A DNA stretch of 64,000 bases from Eretmocerus hayati (lineage: Eukaryota; Arthropoda; Insecta; Hymenoptera; Aphelinidae), in the NCBI GenBank assembly GCA_029851415.1, contig CM056743.1:15616727-15680726 (forward strand). Direction: 5' to 3'. Of the stretch, positions 1 through 14,463 are shown in pieces. The position numbers and the translations under genes are program-made. Numbering within the stretch: the stretch's first letter is position 1; each line of letters begins with the position of its first letter. The notes under the pieces are model-generated. The model was not told where the DNA came from, did not search any database, and was given only the letters and a program-made list of their open reading frames with translations.

Positions 1-3000
1 GTGCGTGATCTGGAAAAAATCGCTGAACGACTTACAGAACAAAGTCTTGAGCGAGTACTTTTGGAAAATTCGTTTCTGAATTTTCAATGTTTGGGCAAGA
101 ATTGGGGGGGGGGGGCGTCTCTTAGAATACTTGAATGGACATGAAAGAGTCTTAACTTTCCAAATGCGTGATGAGAACTGCACAATAGTAATGATGGAGG
201 CTTGTGATCCATTGAAAGGTGGCAAAAACACACTAAATATTGAAGTGTCTCGGGAAAAATTTTTCTTCATGGAGAGTGACAAATACAAACATCAAATACG
301 ATTCTAGTCATTTTTATACTAATTCGGAACTTCCCTGAACCCTTCGAAAGATTTGATAGAACATCCCGAGACGATTTCGTCTATATAAAATTGCCAATTG
401 TCCCCATTCAAACAGATGGCACTCTCAAAGGCGCCAGAGTCTGAGCGTAGCGAAGTGAATATGGTGTTCTGATACTAATACCTACTGTTTCTCGGCATTT
501 AGGAGTCCGTCCGTTGATTATAGCAAGTGTATACCGCCGAGAACGGCATGAATATACCACGAGTAGCACTAATTTCATTCCGGTTGAACGCAATTCCTTG
601 ATTCCCCCATTGATGTACATAGATGTGCAATAGGTCGATTTCTTTATTTTCGCGTGGGTGAGACAATGAGTTCATCGCAGAGTCCTTCTAGAATGCGCTG
701 AAAAGTGTATGAGCTCAAGAACAGGAATAATGTTTTCTTATCGAAACGGAGTGACAGACCGTCCAATGCCTGTCACGGCTCAGTACATCGATGTACATCT
801 CCCACTAGAAAAAAAAATCACAACTTTGCATCATCAGAAACATCTCTGCAAAGTTACAGACCCCGCTGTGGTTCGCTAGAACCGTGAGAGCTCAACGAAT
901 TTTGAGAGCCGGTCCGAGTGACACGTCAAATCCTCGATTTTCCGGTGTTTTCTCGCACATGACCTTCTCTAGTATCTATCAGGACATCTGAACGAAAAAA
1001 ATTTGACTGGTTAGGTCTCATGAGACGTCGTACAGCCCAAATGATCGAGGAGTGACAGCAAAAGTCAAAAGTTTCTGGGATTTCTTCATCTGCGTCATTC
1101 GCATTGATTCACTCGAAATCTTTACACATGTGAAGGAAAAGATCATAATTCCATGAGGGTTTCCTCTGTTCATGGAATCCTCGTTCTTATTTGGAAAGAG
1201 AACTTCATCTAGGGGGAATTCATTATTGCACGGATGATTTGATTGGGATCATTCAGAGCAGTTGTGCGTCTTTTTCCTCCATCAGATCCTAATAAAAAAA
1301 CTGAGCGAGTACCACACTGAACAAAAAAATTCAACCTGATGTTGTGATTTTTGTCCTATTACTTCCATGCTACATGATATGTGCAAAGATATTTCCAAGG
1401 CAGATACCGTGCGCCTCCCGCATGAACGTTGAAAATATGATCACAATCAACGCATTCCCCGGAATTCACGACGAAATTCCACAATAAATAAGTGAAATTC
1501 ACTGTCGACCAGAGGAATCCACTGACCGTGGTCAATTTCTAATGATTCGTTCAAGGAGAGTGTCTCGTTGAAACATACTCCCGAAAAATGGAGATTCCTT
1601 AATAGAGCTTAGTCCCGGTACGTGATCAGGATGTGTCCTTACCCATAACGAATAACGAGGATCCAAATAGGGTTTTAGGGAGCTCGTTACTGCCAATCTC
1701 ACATCCTCATCAATTTCATGAGACATATATAAAAGGTGTAATAGGTAAGAAATGGGGAGGTAATCATGGTGTAGATGTATCACACGTCAAGATATTGAAC
1801 ACTGCTTCCTCGGACGAAGAAAGCGTACAATAAGAGACGACCCATCACTCGTCCATCATGTGTAATCCATCTCAGGAATCGTCGATTAACGTAGCTATGG
1901 ATAAATCTCTCTAATTCCACCAGATGACTATCCATTTCTCTAATTATATCCTCAGCTTGTCATCAAACTTGGGATCGTCAAAAGATCTCATCTTATCAAC
2001 TCTGTCCCCTAACTCTATCATCTTAAAGTATCGTGCTTCAGATGAGCAAGCCAGAGTGAAAAAAATCTTCCGCGGTTGCATAAATAACTAGCACACCACT
2101 TGATTTACACGAGTCGAGTGCAGTTTGCACGAGGAAAGCTCCCTCTCGTTTACCTTAGACTGCCTCAGAATCTCGAGCGAGATGTGGAAAGGAGTCGAGC
2201 GTGACTCTTGAGAGTGACGTCAGGAAAAAGTGCATCAATGACTTCATGTAAAAAGGAGCTGTTGAGTGCAGTACTATTTGCTCAAGTCTCGTGGCCTCTT
2301 CATTACTTTCAGATTCTTTGAACTCCGGTCGGTACATTTCCGTTAGAAGTAAGCAGTCGCCGAGTGAATTTCTGGAGTGGGTATCGCTAGACCGATTCTC
2401 ACAATTGCAGTGAACACTCATATATATATATTCCACAGATACATCTTTCTGATCCATGATAAGTTTTAGTCCCATATCCGGAATACATATGTCTACCTCA
2501 AGACCTACTCTCCTTATTCGCCGTTATTATGGCTATTTCATATTGGGAGAAAAAATTACTCAAAGACACAAATGCTGGCAGCCGAGCAGTTTGCAAAATA
2601 CCCGGTGGTGTTGCCAAAGCCAGGCCTGGCACAATGAATCAAGTGGTTCCAATAAATCTTGATTCTCGAATCATGATAGATCGAAATCTAATCAAGCCAA
2701 ATAATATGGATTTCTTTGCAAAATCTCTGAATACAGCCCAGACGGCAACCCAGCTGCCTGAGAATTGTTGAGGAGTACCAGAAAAAACGTTTGCAGAGCT
2801 CTTGTGAGAGTCCCCCGAGGTGTTCCCATGAAATCCTCCAACTCACAGCTTAGTTTGATTTTGCAAAAGTGACCATTAACGTCCTAGGGGGCCTCTAAAT
2901 TATTCCCATGAAACTTTTTGAGATACTTACCAGAAATTCTCTGCTAGCTCCTCGATAGCTTCGCGGAAAATCCGCTGTGGCGCTGGCTCTCGATTGGCTA

Positions 3001-6000
3001 CCCGTAAGTTCTCCTGGTTACGAATACATCAAAATTCTTCCCCGAGAGTTTATTACTGCTACCCTCATGATTTGAGTAAGCCTCAGCGCGTGAATACTCA
3101 TCAACGAAAAATTCCTAATTACAAATTGAGGACTGGCAGATAGTACATGTAATGTGATCAATGTGAAAAGTTAGTCCAAAGCGTGAATATAACTTTACAT
3201 CTCATCTGAGCAATTCGAAGAAACAGAAATTGGTTCGATAGCACACGTATTTCTTCCCATAACCATTGCTAGATAATTTTGTCGCTGACTGTCCGTCGTC
3301 TTCGGCTTCTAACTTCATGCGGTCATCAGCCACGGAAGGATAACAGGTATAGATTTAAAGAATTTCAATTCGCTTGTTGTTTACATTCTTCGAAGGGCAG
3401 AATGAGTGCTCCGCTATTCAACCAAGATCGCAACTCGAAAATTTCCGCGAGTTAGGATCAGAGAAGAAACTGACGTCATAATTTGCGAGAACTCGGTTTG
3501 GATTCTGCACCTCCACAATCTCAGATAAGTAATTCATCCAAGTTACCATCATTACAGTCTAATTTTTATCGTGTTCACTATTGCACAAACTCCAACATTC
3601 GTTGAAGGATTCATTGTTTGTACAAATTGATTGAGCCCGGGAGAAAAACCGATTCCTCTTCGAACTCTCTGATTCTGTATGTATCGATTTCTTTGACGCA
3701 GTGTAGGATCGCGGTTCGTCAAGGAAGAAGTTGCGACTGAAGCACAAATTGCGCGAATTGAAAGTGGTTGAGAAAGGATACTGAATAATGGTGCGTTTCG
3801 CGTCGAAGAGTTTCCATGATTCGAAGAGCAGCTACCAGCGAATTTATTCAACCCAATTTTAAGAGTAATTGCGATGTGGAGTTAATGGCAGTTGTCTACG
3901 AACAAACATCTTCTAGGCTCTAATCTGCGATTTTCAAGCAATAAAATTGTCTCGCCTAGTTTTGCGCGACTCAACCTCGAGATTCTGACCGATTTGACTC
4001 TCAAAGTCGACTCCAAAACTTTTCATGCGCGTGTACCATTTTATGACAGCTCCTCATATCCGATGAATTCTATTTTCATTTACATATGATCCATGAGAGA
4101 TTGGTTCGGGAAGAGCGATTTTTATCCATCATATTGATAGCTACCACTCGAAGTCACAATGTAATACTCACTTATTAGGGAAAAAGTTAACGCCAAAAGT
4201 TATCACACACAACTCAGATCTACTCCAACCTTGCTGCAGGATTGGTGTCAAGCGTTAACCTTACGTTTGCAAATGAATGATAGATTATCCATAATTTTCG
4301 AACCTCTTTGTGATGCTTAAAGAGCTTTATCATGGATGCTGATTAAAACAGCCAAAAAACCACATACAAAATGCGCACAACCACATCTAGAGAAACCGTG
4401 AAGACGCCATCTATAAGAGCTTTAACAGAAGCTATTCTCGGGAGCTTCAATAAAGCTCCCCGAAAACATTGCTCGAACTCGCCGGGGGTGTTTGAGAGCT
4501 TTCTGAAAAGCTTGTGCGGGAACTAATGAGGCTAGAAATTTGACTATTTCCGGGGAAGTTCCCAAAAACTTAGTGGTATATCCTATAGCACTCACGTAGA
4601 ACTCCCAAATCATAACCTTGCGCGTTGGACAGGTTATGTATGCCTTAAAATACGATCTACACTGAGTCCTTTCAATATTTATAAACAAGAAAACCAATAC
4701 CTTTCCTTATTGAGGTATCCAGAATGCATAGGATTTCCAGATTTGGACTCAGATAGCGTTCGAAGAATTTTTCATTGTAACAAACGGTACAGTATCTTTC
4801 GGATTCCTCAGAGCACAGAAATTGGATATCTTATGAATAGTCTCCTTGAACAAGGAGAAATGCATGATATGATCGAACTCTCTAAGACCAGTCCTATGGA
4901 ATGTTAACGGATGGTTGATCCAGGTCTTAGGATTGGCAACTTAGATTCTTAATGAACAATGGAATCACCATAACAATACAGGAATCCAAACTAATCACCT
5001 TCTTCCTTCTACTCGAGGAACTTTTCAAGAAAATCTCTTGAGATGGTCTTACTATAGAATCCATTCAAAAAACTGAGCCATGAAATTGACTTAGAACACA
5101 AAGTGAACAAGTTTCCACGGAATCACCCATACATAGATATGCACGTAGACAAGTATATTGAGCTCCGGTTACATTGCGCAGATCAAATTGTCGCTGTGGT
5201 CATTTCACGGAATTCAGCAAATTATATCCACCACCACTACAACGAATAGAGTATCGCCAAAGAGGCGCAGGACTGAATGCAGCCCTGTGGGATCGATTCA
5301 ATGAGGCTTAGACCGATTTTAGTTCTATTGGATATATGCTGTGGCTCATCGTTTGCTCGCGTAAGCTTTTACCAAAATTGATAATACCCATCAAGGCTTG
5401 TGGTTTGTCGCGTTCAGTTTCAGTATGAGCGATGTGGATTACGGTGGAAGTTTGAAACCATGCAAAGCCAACTGCGAGATTAATTGTCCTACATTTCAGT
5501 CAATATTTCTTTGTAAACGTATGACGATGGATTGAATGGAGCTTGGTTGGTGTAACGAAGTTGACCGATGACGGGATGTCTGGATTATTACGTGACGGTT
5601 GAGAATGAATCTCATATTTTGCAAGTACTAGGTGTCAACTATTCCTCATTTTTTCAGAATTCCTCTCAATTCATTTAAGTCAAAAAACAATTCGTGGATT
5701 CTTTGAAAAGATTGATCAATTCAGGAGGAGGAAGTCCCCAATGCAAAATACTCATTTTTGATCTTCTTTTTGATTAACCCCAAAAATGACTCTGTACAGT
5801 TAGAGGAATGGCGAATGGATGAATTCAAATGTGGCAACTGGAAAAAAATCAATCAACGACACTCGGAGCATGTTTCAGTGAACATGTATGCGATCTCATC
5901 GGAATTCATTCGCAATTATTCCCAAGAGCCAGTACCAACAGTTTATCTACGATCCAGTCTCTAAAAATGAGCCTGGATTAGAATGATGTTATCCCATCCA

Positions 6001-7458
6001 GCCTACCTCTTTGCAGGATATATAGGTTTCGATGCATTTACTCACGGATTGAGGAACAGGATGTTTTGTAAAGCAATTACTACTCATAGGGAATCAAATG
6101 TCAAAGCCTTGAAGATGACCAAATCAATAATTCTAAACCTTAATTCTCCCTGTAACATTCATTCGTACCATGGAGTTTCCATGTAAAATCAATCGCTTAC
6201 TTTTTCACAAGTTTATCGACTTTCCACAAATTCCCACGTGACAGAGCTTTTGTCAAGGCGCAGATAAGGAATATAAAATAAGATGAATCACTCCGGAAAC
6301 ATCACAGTTTAACGTCAAGAGTTTGAGAAGTCAGTTTAGGAATCAAAATAAGTGCTAGAGGCTCTATCTCCTTTATTATCTGGGGGCATAATGGGCTCAC
6401 ACCGAGAGTCCAGCTTGAGCAGATGACATCGAATTAAAATTTTGCAGGATGTCAGTGATCTTCAATGTCAAGAGATAGACAGCTAGATGCTAGATGTGGA
6501 GGAACCAAATCGGACCCAACAACACTTATGAAGACACCTCGAGTCCAAAGCTTACGAGTGTTCGGGATAGACGCAGTGCCATCGGACATTATCTTTGATT
6601 GAGGATATCTCAAATGGATCAATTAGGCTAAAATACCAAAATCTTCATTACAAAGAAGAACATCGATTCCTCAAGGGGACCAATCCAATAATTCAACTAT
6701 ATGCTGTACCAAAGAATCTCTTCCCCTGCGATTAAATGTCAGTGAGAAACTTACACTCACTTAGTTTATTTTGACGCCAGCCTTGCTGAAATCCGATAGA
6801 TTCTCAACGTCGTCGGTCCATCAGCAATTCTGTCGACCCTTGCCAACTGCACGGAAGATGGAGATTGATTATCTTATTAAGTAGAATCCAGAGAGAGCGC
6901 TGAGCGCACTGGGAAATCAGTTGCTTGACCTCATTGGACCAACTTGCGAGGAAATTTGGTACATTTGCATCGATTCCTCAGCCCCTGCTCGCTTGGGAAG
7001 ATATTTTTATCGCTGGTATGAAGGAACTCGTGATATTTTCTTCACTTAACTGAATGAAAGTGGGCAAAAAATGCTACCAAATCAAATGTAACGGTTTTGA
7101 CGCGAGTGAATTCGGATATTCATGAGTAACCAGGACCTTCTCTATGCAGTGATTTATTTTGTGGCTTTTGGTCTAGATTTGATTGACACTTTGCGAGTAT
7201 CATGTACCCCTCCGGATCCAGTCTTATTCTATGAAAGAGAAGGAAACGGAGTCAGAAGTGTTGTGAATGTTATCTCTTGATTTGAATATTGCGGAAGAGT
7301 ATTCAGTAACATTTCGATTTTCTATAAGCGCATTTGCCAGTCTTATGTATCGATGGGACATTTTATGTTGGACAGTGTTATGACATATAATTTGTGGGTT
7401 TTTTGGAGAATATCGAAGAGTTTCAGAACTGAACCGTTCCTCGAGACATGACCATTAA
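1..7458. other. Long stretch with no supported gene
   Basis: Only short open frames (106 codons at most) are present, with no splice-consistent chain and no recognised domain. The longest is on the minus strand at 2155-2475; it has acidic Glu/Ser-rich and Leu-rich parts, but a frame this long is expected by chance in AT-rich DNA. A run of ten G bases lies near 107-116. No tRNA boxes, long inverted repeats or tandem arrays were seen. I read it as intergenic or decayed repeat sequence. Confidence 0.5.
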
Positions 7459-7767
7459 ATGATCTTGCTAGAATTAGTTCATGGAAAATTTTACTTGGAA
7501 TTTCGGAAATATGGATATCTGGATAATTTTAAGGCACGAAAAAATTCACGGACAGCATCTGAACTAGGAAGAGAAGAATTTATCAGGCTATTCATTCTGA
7601 GTAGATCTTCTATTGTTGCCCAAGGCAAGTTTTTGCGAGACGTTATTGAAGTGCAGAATCGTTTAGAGGAATTCTCAAAAAAGACTGGGTGGGAATTTCG
7701 ATCTAAATTCACAACTCAAAGTTGGATTGACAGGACAGTAAAGTTGATCACCCATAGCACAATCTAA
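7459..7767 (+). CDS. Hypothetical 102-codon open frame, doubtful
   Basis: An ATG-started frame of 102 codons. The peptide is rich in charged and aromatic residues and has a helical-looking middle (residues about 40-75, with ELGREEF and EVQNRLEEFSKK). I see no signal peptide, membrane segment or known motif. The composition is protein-like, but no promoter, splice site or neighbouring gene supports it. Open frames of 100 codons are expected several times by chance in 64 kb of this composition, so it may not be real. I do not recognise a family. Confidence 0.15.
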   Translation: MILLELVHGKFYLEFRKYGYLDNFKARKNSRTASELGREEFIRLFILSRSSIVAQGKFLRDVIEVQNRLEEFSKKTGWEFRSKFTTQSWIDRTVKLITHSTI

Positions 7768-10700
7768 AAGATGTGAATGAGCAGTGAGAGTCTTCATTCG
7801 ATCCAACAAGCTTGTACAGGAATATATTTGGAAACTGAGTACGGGTATTCGCCATTAAATGCGTTTCGTATCTCTGCGGGACAAATCTACGACAGCAAGA
7901 CGATTTCCCACCTCTGAAATGCCCGAGAAATTTTGTATCATTATTACGTGTCTTGAGCCAAAAGCACGAGGAATCTTTGGCACTTCCAGGATTGACTGAT
8001 ATAGAACACTTTTTCTACATCTTTGTTGAAAATCAGACCAAACAGAATGGGCATTTCATTATTGGTTTGGACGTCGGCATCTTCTGTTTTTATCCCATTT
8101 CTCAGGGCTTCCGCGCCAGATTTCCATGATAATCTTCCCCTTCACAATACGAGCAGGGATGAAAAATGGAGAGAATCATAATCCCATCTACCCCCAAATG
8201 AATTAGGCTGATTCTTAAAGTTATAGGGCCAGCGTCAAGTTGTGCACCCCAAAGTCTCTACACGAATTTTTTTACTACAATGATGCTCTACAATGCTTTA
8301 AGATGTGACCCAATATTACAGAACACCGAACTCTAAAACGCTTGCTAACACATACGTGGCCAACAACTCCGAAGCACTTGAAAGATGCTTCGGAAGAAAT
8401 GTTTCGGAGAGGTAAGAAGAGAGACCTTTGAGAGCACAAAAATGGCCAACCGGAGACACAGCTCTTTGTGAACGTTGCAGAATCAAGCACGCGTAACAAG
8501 AGCCGTTAATGAGCAAGGTGCATCAGAGGCTAGACATCAGAGACTTGTATTCGCCCCTTTCTTGCAACGTAAGCATTACCAGACTTAGCAGCGCTGCTAC
8601 TACTGCCCTGACAAATGCCTCTACGGCACGCGATCCAAGCTTTTACCCCACTGGGATGCATCGCACATTTTTTTCAACTCGACAATCGCACTTGCAACAA
8701 CGCTGCTGCCTCTATATCACTTCAAATTATAACCTGTCTCAGTGAGATGGACGCCTGGTTCGAAACAATGATTTCCGCTTCAACGGTCCGATAACATTCC
8801 TCTAACGGTAGGTATGAATTTGAATGACGATGTAGAGTACGATATTCCTGCTAACGAGACTTTGTATATTCTTGAAACGTGGAGAGTCGGTCATTATTAC
8901 GGTTTGATTGAATAATTCGAACAGGAATCGATGAATGTCATTTACAGATTCGTCTTGGGCCTGATTGTAAAGTATTGTTCGTTGTTGTGAATTCGATCAA
9001 GTTTTGAGCCAAGTTATATTCTGACCACTGGGCACGTTCATAAATCACAGAAGAGTTTCTCAGCGGAGGGGGGGGGTCCCAATTCCTTACTCACCATATT
9101 CAAATCAACAACTTTCCATTCGGAAAATCTCACTGGAGATGGCCTCTGAAACAGTGACATCTACCCTCATGTGATCTATGGATGTTCCCTAACCGAAGCA
9201 TCCTCCAAATTCATCATGACAGTCGAAGTGTTGAGTCTTCATGATCTCTCAAATAGAATGTAATTCATTGTTCCGAATCAAATACTGATGAAAGTCAGAT
9301 TGTTGGAAACTAGAGTCAGATATTTTGATTCGTGAGAATGCTTGCAAAATCGTCCAAAGAGCCTCCACAAGAATTCAATGAACTCATATCCCGATTTTAA
9401 TGTGACACTATAATTATCCTCAAGGATGATAGTCTCGGTTTGAAGGAGGAAATGAGTTTATGAAGGATCAGAATATGGGTGGTTGTTTCTAACTTTCACA
9501 GAGGTATATCTTCAATCCGAGTCACTCTTCTCTAGAGGCTCGTTAATTTTGAGGAAATATTCGACGCGACAAAAGAACCCCACAGAACAAGTATTGCAAA
9601 CAAGGCCAGATTGTCTTCAGAAGTTTCGGGGTCCAGATTGCGCTGGAATGCATGTTTCAGGTGTCTGAGTATACATGTAAATATATTCTGCGTGAAACCA
9701 AAGCGTTTTCTAGTGGCAGCCAAGAAAACGACCCAGCCAAAATACATGTGGGAAGCAGTTTTTTTCCGTTCTTCGAAATCAGCCCAATGATCCATTACTG
9801 TTCGTACAGGGATTTTCTCTTGAACAAAGAATCTAGCTTGTAAAAGTTTTTCATAGGTGGGAAATGATGCCCTGATACCTAAGCATCACTTGAAAAATCA
9901 TAAATGTGAATTTTTCACGCTAAAATCGGAGAATACTCGAACGGAGTGGAGTCAAATAGAAAGTTGCAGATGACCAAAATTGTAGATCTTGTTCTACATA
10001 GCTTCTTGATATGAGTTTGTCATGCATATATTGATTGTGAACCCCTAAAATACGATGAGGACTCATGGAGAACCATGTTTATTAGATTCCTTGACAAACT
10101 CGGGGCCCAAATGGACCAACTCACATCTCACATAGATCCCATAAAAACACACACTCTTAGACCTCGCAATCATTTCGAAAAATGCACCTGACCCGAGCTT
10201 ATAATTGAGAAGTGCCGAGAATCGGCTGATCTCGACTCTGACAGACGGAATCCTTGAGAGACTCGAACGGAAACCATGTAAAAGTCTTGCATAGGGAGTT
10301 ACATCTTCCTGTATTCACCATGATGAGAAAGATTATTCCTGTTACAACATTTCTCATCCGAGGGATATGCACTTTTATTACGAGTGAAATGTTTTGGCGG
10401 ATCCATTGATGGTTCTGCCTTTAGCTATCAGCTTGAGTCTGATGGATTTCCTCCAAGAAGTCATGAGAACTGAGAATGTGTATTTTCATGAAATGCATGA
10501 GATGTAATACTGATTGTAAGCTGGTCGGTCATGAACCCGAGGTTGTAAGGGAATCCGATAAATATGGTTTCTTCCGGATTTTTGGCTCTTTTAGGTATTC
10601 ACAATCAATACATGCATAGAAACCGATGTCCAAGAAAAATTTAGATTGAGATTCATAACTTCGGTCCTCTGGAACTTTTCGATTAACCCCACTTTATTCG

Positions 10701-10883
10701 AGGATGACCCAGTTTTAGCGTGAGAAACCCACATCTCCTATATTCCGAGGGATTTTAGGTACCAGTGCATGAATTTTCGTCCATGGAGAGCCCCTTGAAG
10801 TTGTATATTTTGTTTGAGAATGAATCCTCGTTGGAACCTTGATGATTCATCAGGACAATTTCGAGGGAAACGAAAAAGACTAA
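7768..10883. other. Stretch with no supported gene
   Basis: Short open frames only. The one structure noted is a piece at about 9596-9715 that recurs inverted near 11.26-11.37 kb (listed separately). A G-run lies near 9067-9073. Confidence 0.5.
9596..9715 (-). repeat. Dispersed repeat fragment, inverted relative to 11.26 kb
   Basis: This piece contains GGGGTCCAGATTGCGCTG followed by a GGTGTCT box and an AAACCAAAGCG end. The reverse complement of 11258-11372 shows the same boxes in the same order and spacing with scattered mismatches. I infer two old copies of one unnamed repeat family in opposite orientation. No terminal repeats or target duplication could be fixed. Confidence 0.4.
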
Positions 10884-11213
10884 CAAGGGGAAACCGGACC
10901 GGGCGGGTCACCAAACCTCGCCAATCTTCTTCCACGGTCTCGTACGCCCTAGAATATGAAGAATCCAGAGCAACTCTGTCAATGGATTCCCTCATCAGAG
11001 CTACAAGCAAAAACGTTAGCAGTGCCCATACAAGCCCATGTTGAAGAGTGATTTATATAGATATACTGGTAAAGCTAACGTTTTTTTTGCTTGTAGCTCT
11101 GAATACAAGGCCCATCTGACAGAGTTACTGTAGATTCTCGATATTCTAGATGGTAAGAGACTTTGGAAAAGTTTGGAGAGATTTGGTGACCCGGAACCTC
11201 CTGACTCTCCTTG
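10884..11213. mobile_element. MITE copy 1, CAAGG termini, TAA-type target site
   Basis: A 330-bp non-coding inverted-repeat element. It starts CAAGGGGAAACCGG and ends with a CTCCTTG complement of that start. Inner inverted parts include a GGTGACCCGG box near each end and an AACGTTAGC/GCTAACGTT pair near the centre. It is flanked by TAA on the left and TGA on the right, read as a 3-bp TAA target duplication with one change. It is the same family as 25117-25445, where the target duplication is proven by an empty-site paralogue. A 3-bp TWA target fits PIF/Harbinger-type elements, but no transposase is present, so the class is inference. Confidence 0.7.
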
Positions 11214-13400
11214 TGAGACACACGTGTATTTTGAATGGGATCCTTCCTTGCCCACAACTAGAGAACGCTTCGGTTTTAGGTGGGAAAATCCATCATGCTC
11301 ATTTAGACACCAAAAATGCTCATTTCAGCGCAATCTGGACCCCGGAACCTATAGGAAGCAAATCTGGGCCTCATCCTCAACAGTTTCTTCGATCAAATAA
11401 GGGAACGAGTTTTTAGTTTGATGTTAATGCGGTGACACAGTTACTGCTCTGCAGCATATGGATAGATTTACGATTTAATTCCTCCCAAATATTTTTGAAA
11501 CGCGAATTAAGATTGCAGCCCATCGCGATATATTTCATCTAGAAGAATCATCAAAGTTCTGAGTGAAATGTTGAATATGGACTATCGCCCGGAATCCCAA
11601 TATACGAGGTTACGAACAGTCAACTGAGTACATGATGAAGTTACTCTCGAGCGCAAATAGGCAATGGCCTGAGTCCCTCAAGCATTCTATTGATGAATCT
11701 CCGGTCTAGACATGCGTCATGCAATTAGTCTCCTCCCGTGAGCATCTCGTCGGAGACCATTCATCAAAAATTTGGCGAACCTATTACTAAACGATACTAT
11801 ACTCGCTTATCCTTATCTGTCCGTATGTTATTCGGATCCATGGTCAACTCTCTTCATTGATTGCATGCTAACGACTTTGCTCGTCTGTATAGACCGGTTC
11901 GCAATCAGGCAAATAGGATTAAGATGGTTTTGATTGGACGAAGGCCTTGGAAATAATTTGCACTGTGATTCCAGCCTCAGTTCATGTGATTACTATTTGC
12001 CAGGATGTGATATCAACTCTTGAGTGAAAGAATAATGCTATCGACTCTTCGATAGAGATATTCCTATTCGTCATATTGTAGATCAACGGATCATTCAGTC
12101 GTGTTTTCTGAGTGGAATGGTTGGCAGTTATAGTAGAACAGGTTTTAGGTCGAAATACTATCCCAGACAAAATTTTTCATCGATGTCAGCAGCTAAGCTG
12201 ATATTTTCTGTTAACCGCACTGTAAACATTTTTCGTTTCGAAGGGTTCTTATAATCTTTCACGGTATTCTCTCACCTTTTCCGCTGTCGGAATGGATAAT
12301 TTAGGGTCGACACAGTATTCCTCATCGTTCCGACGGCAATTTCTTACAGGAATGACACTAAAGACTAACGGATGTACGAAGTTGACGAGTCTGAGAATAA
12401 CCTGTATTCAGGTGAAATCTATATTGACTTATTGGAGTTATATGGGGCTCAAAAGACCCCGAGCCTTCTTCAAAATAAGATGATGAGTCACAGGATGTGA
12501 AAAACTGGGTCTGTAATGACTTTTGTCGTTCTTCCGTACGTACAACTTCAATTTCAATGCAATAGATTGAGTTGGCGGTAAAATAGCCCGCTCGACAAAA
12601 GGATTCAGTGTAGATAAAAATTTTGCCGGGATCCCTCCCACCCTGAGGTATCCTTGGCTCACTCTCGTCATTCACCGCGTATAGATTTCCAGTATGGAAT
12701 CTTCCAAAAGTCGGACAAAAACCCTACGGAGGATTTTTGGGGGATTGCAAATTACATGAATATATGTACCTTTGGTTGATACAATACCTGTACCAGCACT
12801 AAAACAACTGCGTGGCGTGTGCAAGAGCGTATATGGCACGTGCGTCATTCTTTAGAGGTGAGACCTCAACGGGTCCATCTGAATCTTCACTAATTTGAGT
12901 AAAATTACTCAAAACAATGTTTCGTGATTCCACAATACTATGAATTGATCCTTGCGAATACCTGAGGACCTGAGAAATTCCGCGAAGGCGTCTCAATCCC
13001 AACCATGCCTACTGTGAAGCTTAGGTAGTGAACCTCGGAATGAATTCTCTTCCGTAATTCTAATCGGCCTGGGAGTCGTGGCGGATTACTTTTTATGAAC
13101 ACGTAAGTATCTGACGAATATTCGCGCATCCCAATTTTGACCCTATCTCGTGCTACTTCAAACCTTTGACACCCAGAATGATTGCCTCCCGCAACTTGAA
13201 TCAGCGTAAAAGCCGTGACGAATCTAATTTTGTTGGCGCATGGGTATCTGGGGGAAATTTTGCAAACGCATTCCTATCTTAACCTCGTCTATGGCGTAGT
13301 TGTGAGCTGCAACTTCCCGAATGATTGCAATCACTGCTCAAAACATGAGAAGACTAGGGATGGACATTTTTATACAAAATTCATGAGAGTTGTGATCTAA
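11214..13400. other. Stretch with no supported gene
   Basis: Short overlapping frames on both strands only. 11258-11372 is the inverted partner of the repeat at 9.6 kb. Nothing else was recognised. Confidence 0.45.
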
Positions 13401-13459
13401 CAAAGAACATTTATCAGGGTTTGAGTAAACAGTCGTCATTGAAATATGAAAATGGAATG

Positions 13460-14323
13460 GCATACCTTAGATGAGTCCACTATATTATCCTCGCTTGCTT
13501 AACTGCCATCAAAACTGCTACTGGAATTCTGAAATAGGCAAGTATCAATTAGTGATGATGAATGACCATGGTATTAATATTCTCTAAACTTTGAGAAATT
13601 TGTAAAAGTATTATTGAATATCGCTATGAATGTACAAGCAACTATCCTGATATAAAAGAAAGCTGAAACTGACAAACTTGAGACGAAATCATGGAAGTGA
13701 CAATTACTAGTGAGTATCGTCAGATTGCTCAGACTATTGCAGTTTTTCTTAGTAATATCACTCTCAATTACACTCACCTGTATTCCGGGGTACTGTAGTG
13801 ACTATTCTCTTCTACTCGATCAGACACACTGGTTCCTTGAGATTGATTATGGCATGGACCACCGGTAAGAGAACTTTGTAAGACCGTCTCTTCATTTGAA
13901 GCTCCCTTATCAACAGCTTGGTCAATATGCTTTTTTCTAAATCTGAGGATAAATGATATCGTGTAAGAATTGGAGAATCAACAGAGATATCAAAGTATTG
14001 TACAGAGTAGCCAGCGTAGAACCAAAAAACTGCACACTTTCAGTGAAAAGTATATTATTTCGCCTAGTATTACTTCATTCCGAAGTTTGGCAACGCATGG
14101 GACAAAAGTTTGAATTGAATTTGAACTAATTTTTTTGACAAATAATCATTAAACATACCTTTTTTCTTTCATCATCACTGCCGTCGCTACCACTCCAGAC
14201 GTTTCGTCTCCCTTCAACATTCAGTCTTTTGCGATGCCGACATTCGATTCTGTGTGGGATTCTCCCACTTCCATCTTTAATAGCCTGACGCCTCCGTTGA
14301 CGAGCTGGTTTTTTTTGTTCCAT
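13460..14323 (-). pseudogene. Pieces of a decayed split gene, unknown family
   Basis: Read on the minus strand, an ATG at 14323 opens 55 codons of a very basic peptide (MEQKKPARQRRRQ at the start, DERKK at the end) that meets a good donor (G|GTATGT) after 14159. A second exon-like block, 13942 to 13778, lies between a CAG acceptor and a GTGAGT donor and is open for 54 codons (polar, Ser/Thr-rich). A third, about 13529 to 13467, also has an acceptor and a GTATGC donor, is Ser-rich and holds a TAA. The splice phases of the first two blocks do not agree, so the gene is broken or my model misses an exon. It is divergent from the gene starting at 14980 and may share its promoter. I do not recognise the family. 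Confidence 0.35.
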
Positions 14324-14463
14324 AGCGTTAAATAGAACGATCGAACACTAACCACGGATCGTTTTTGGAAATCGGCATTTCTCGTGGAAATATCAGAAAA
14401 CCCCGCAAAAGTTCTTGAAATGGCATCTCGTTAACGGCGTATAATGGTCGCTGACTGCCCATC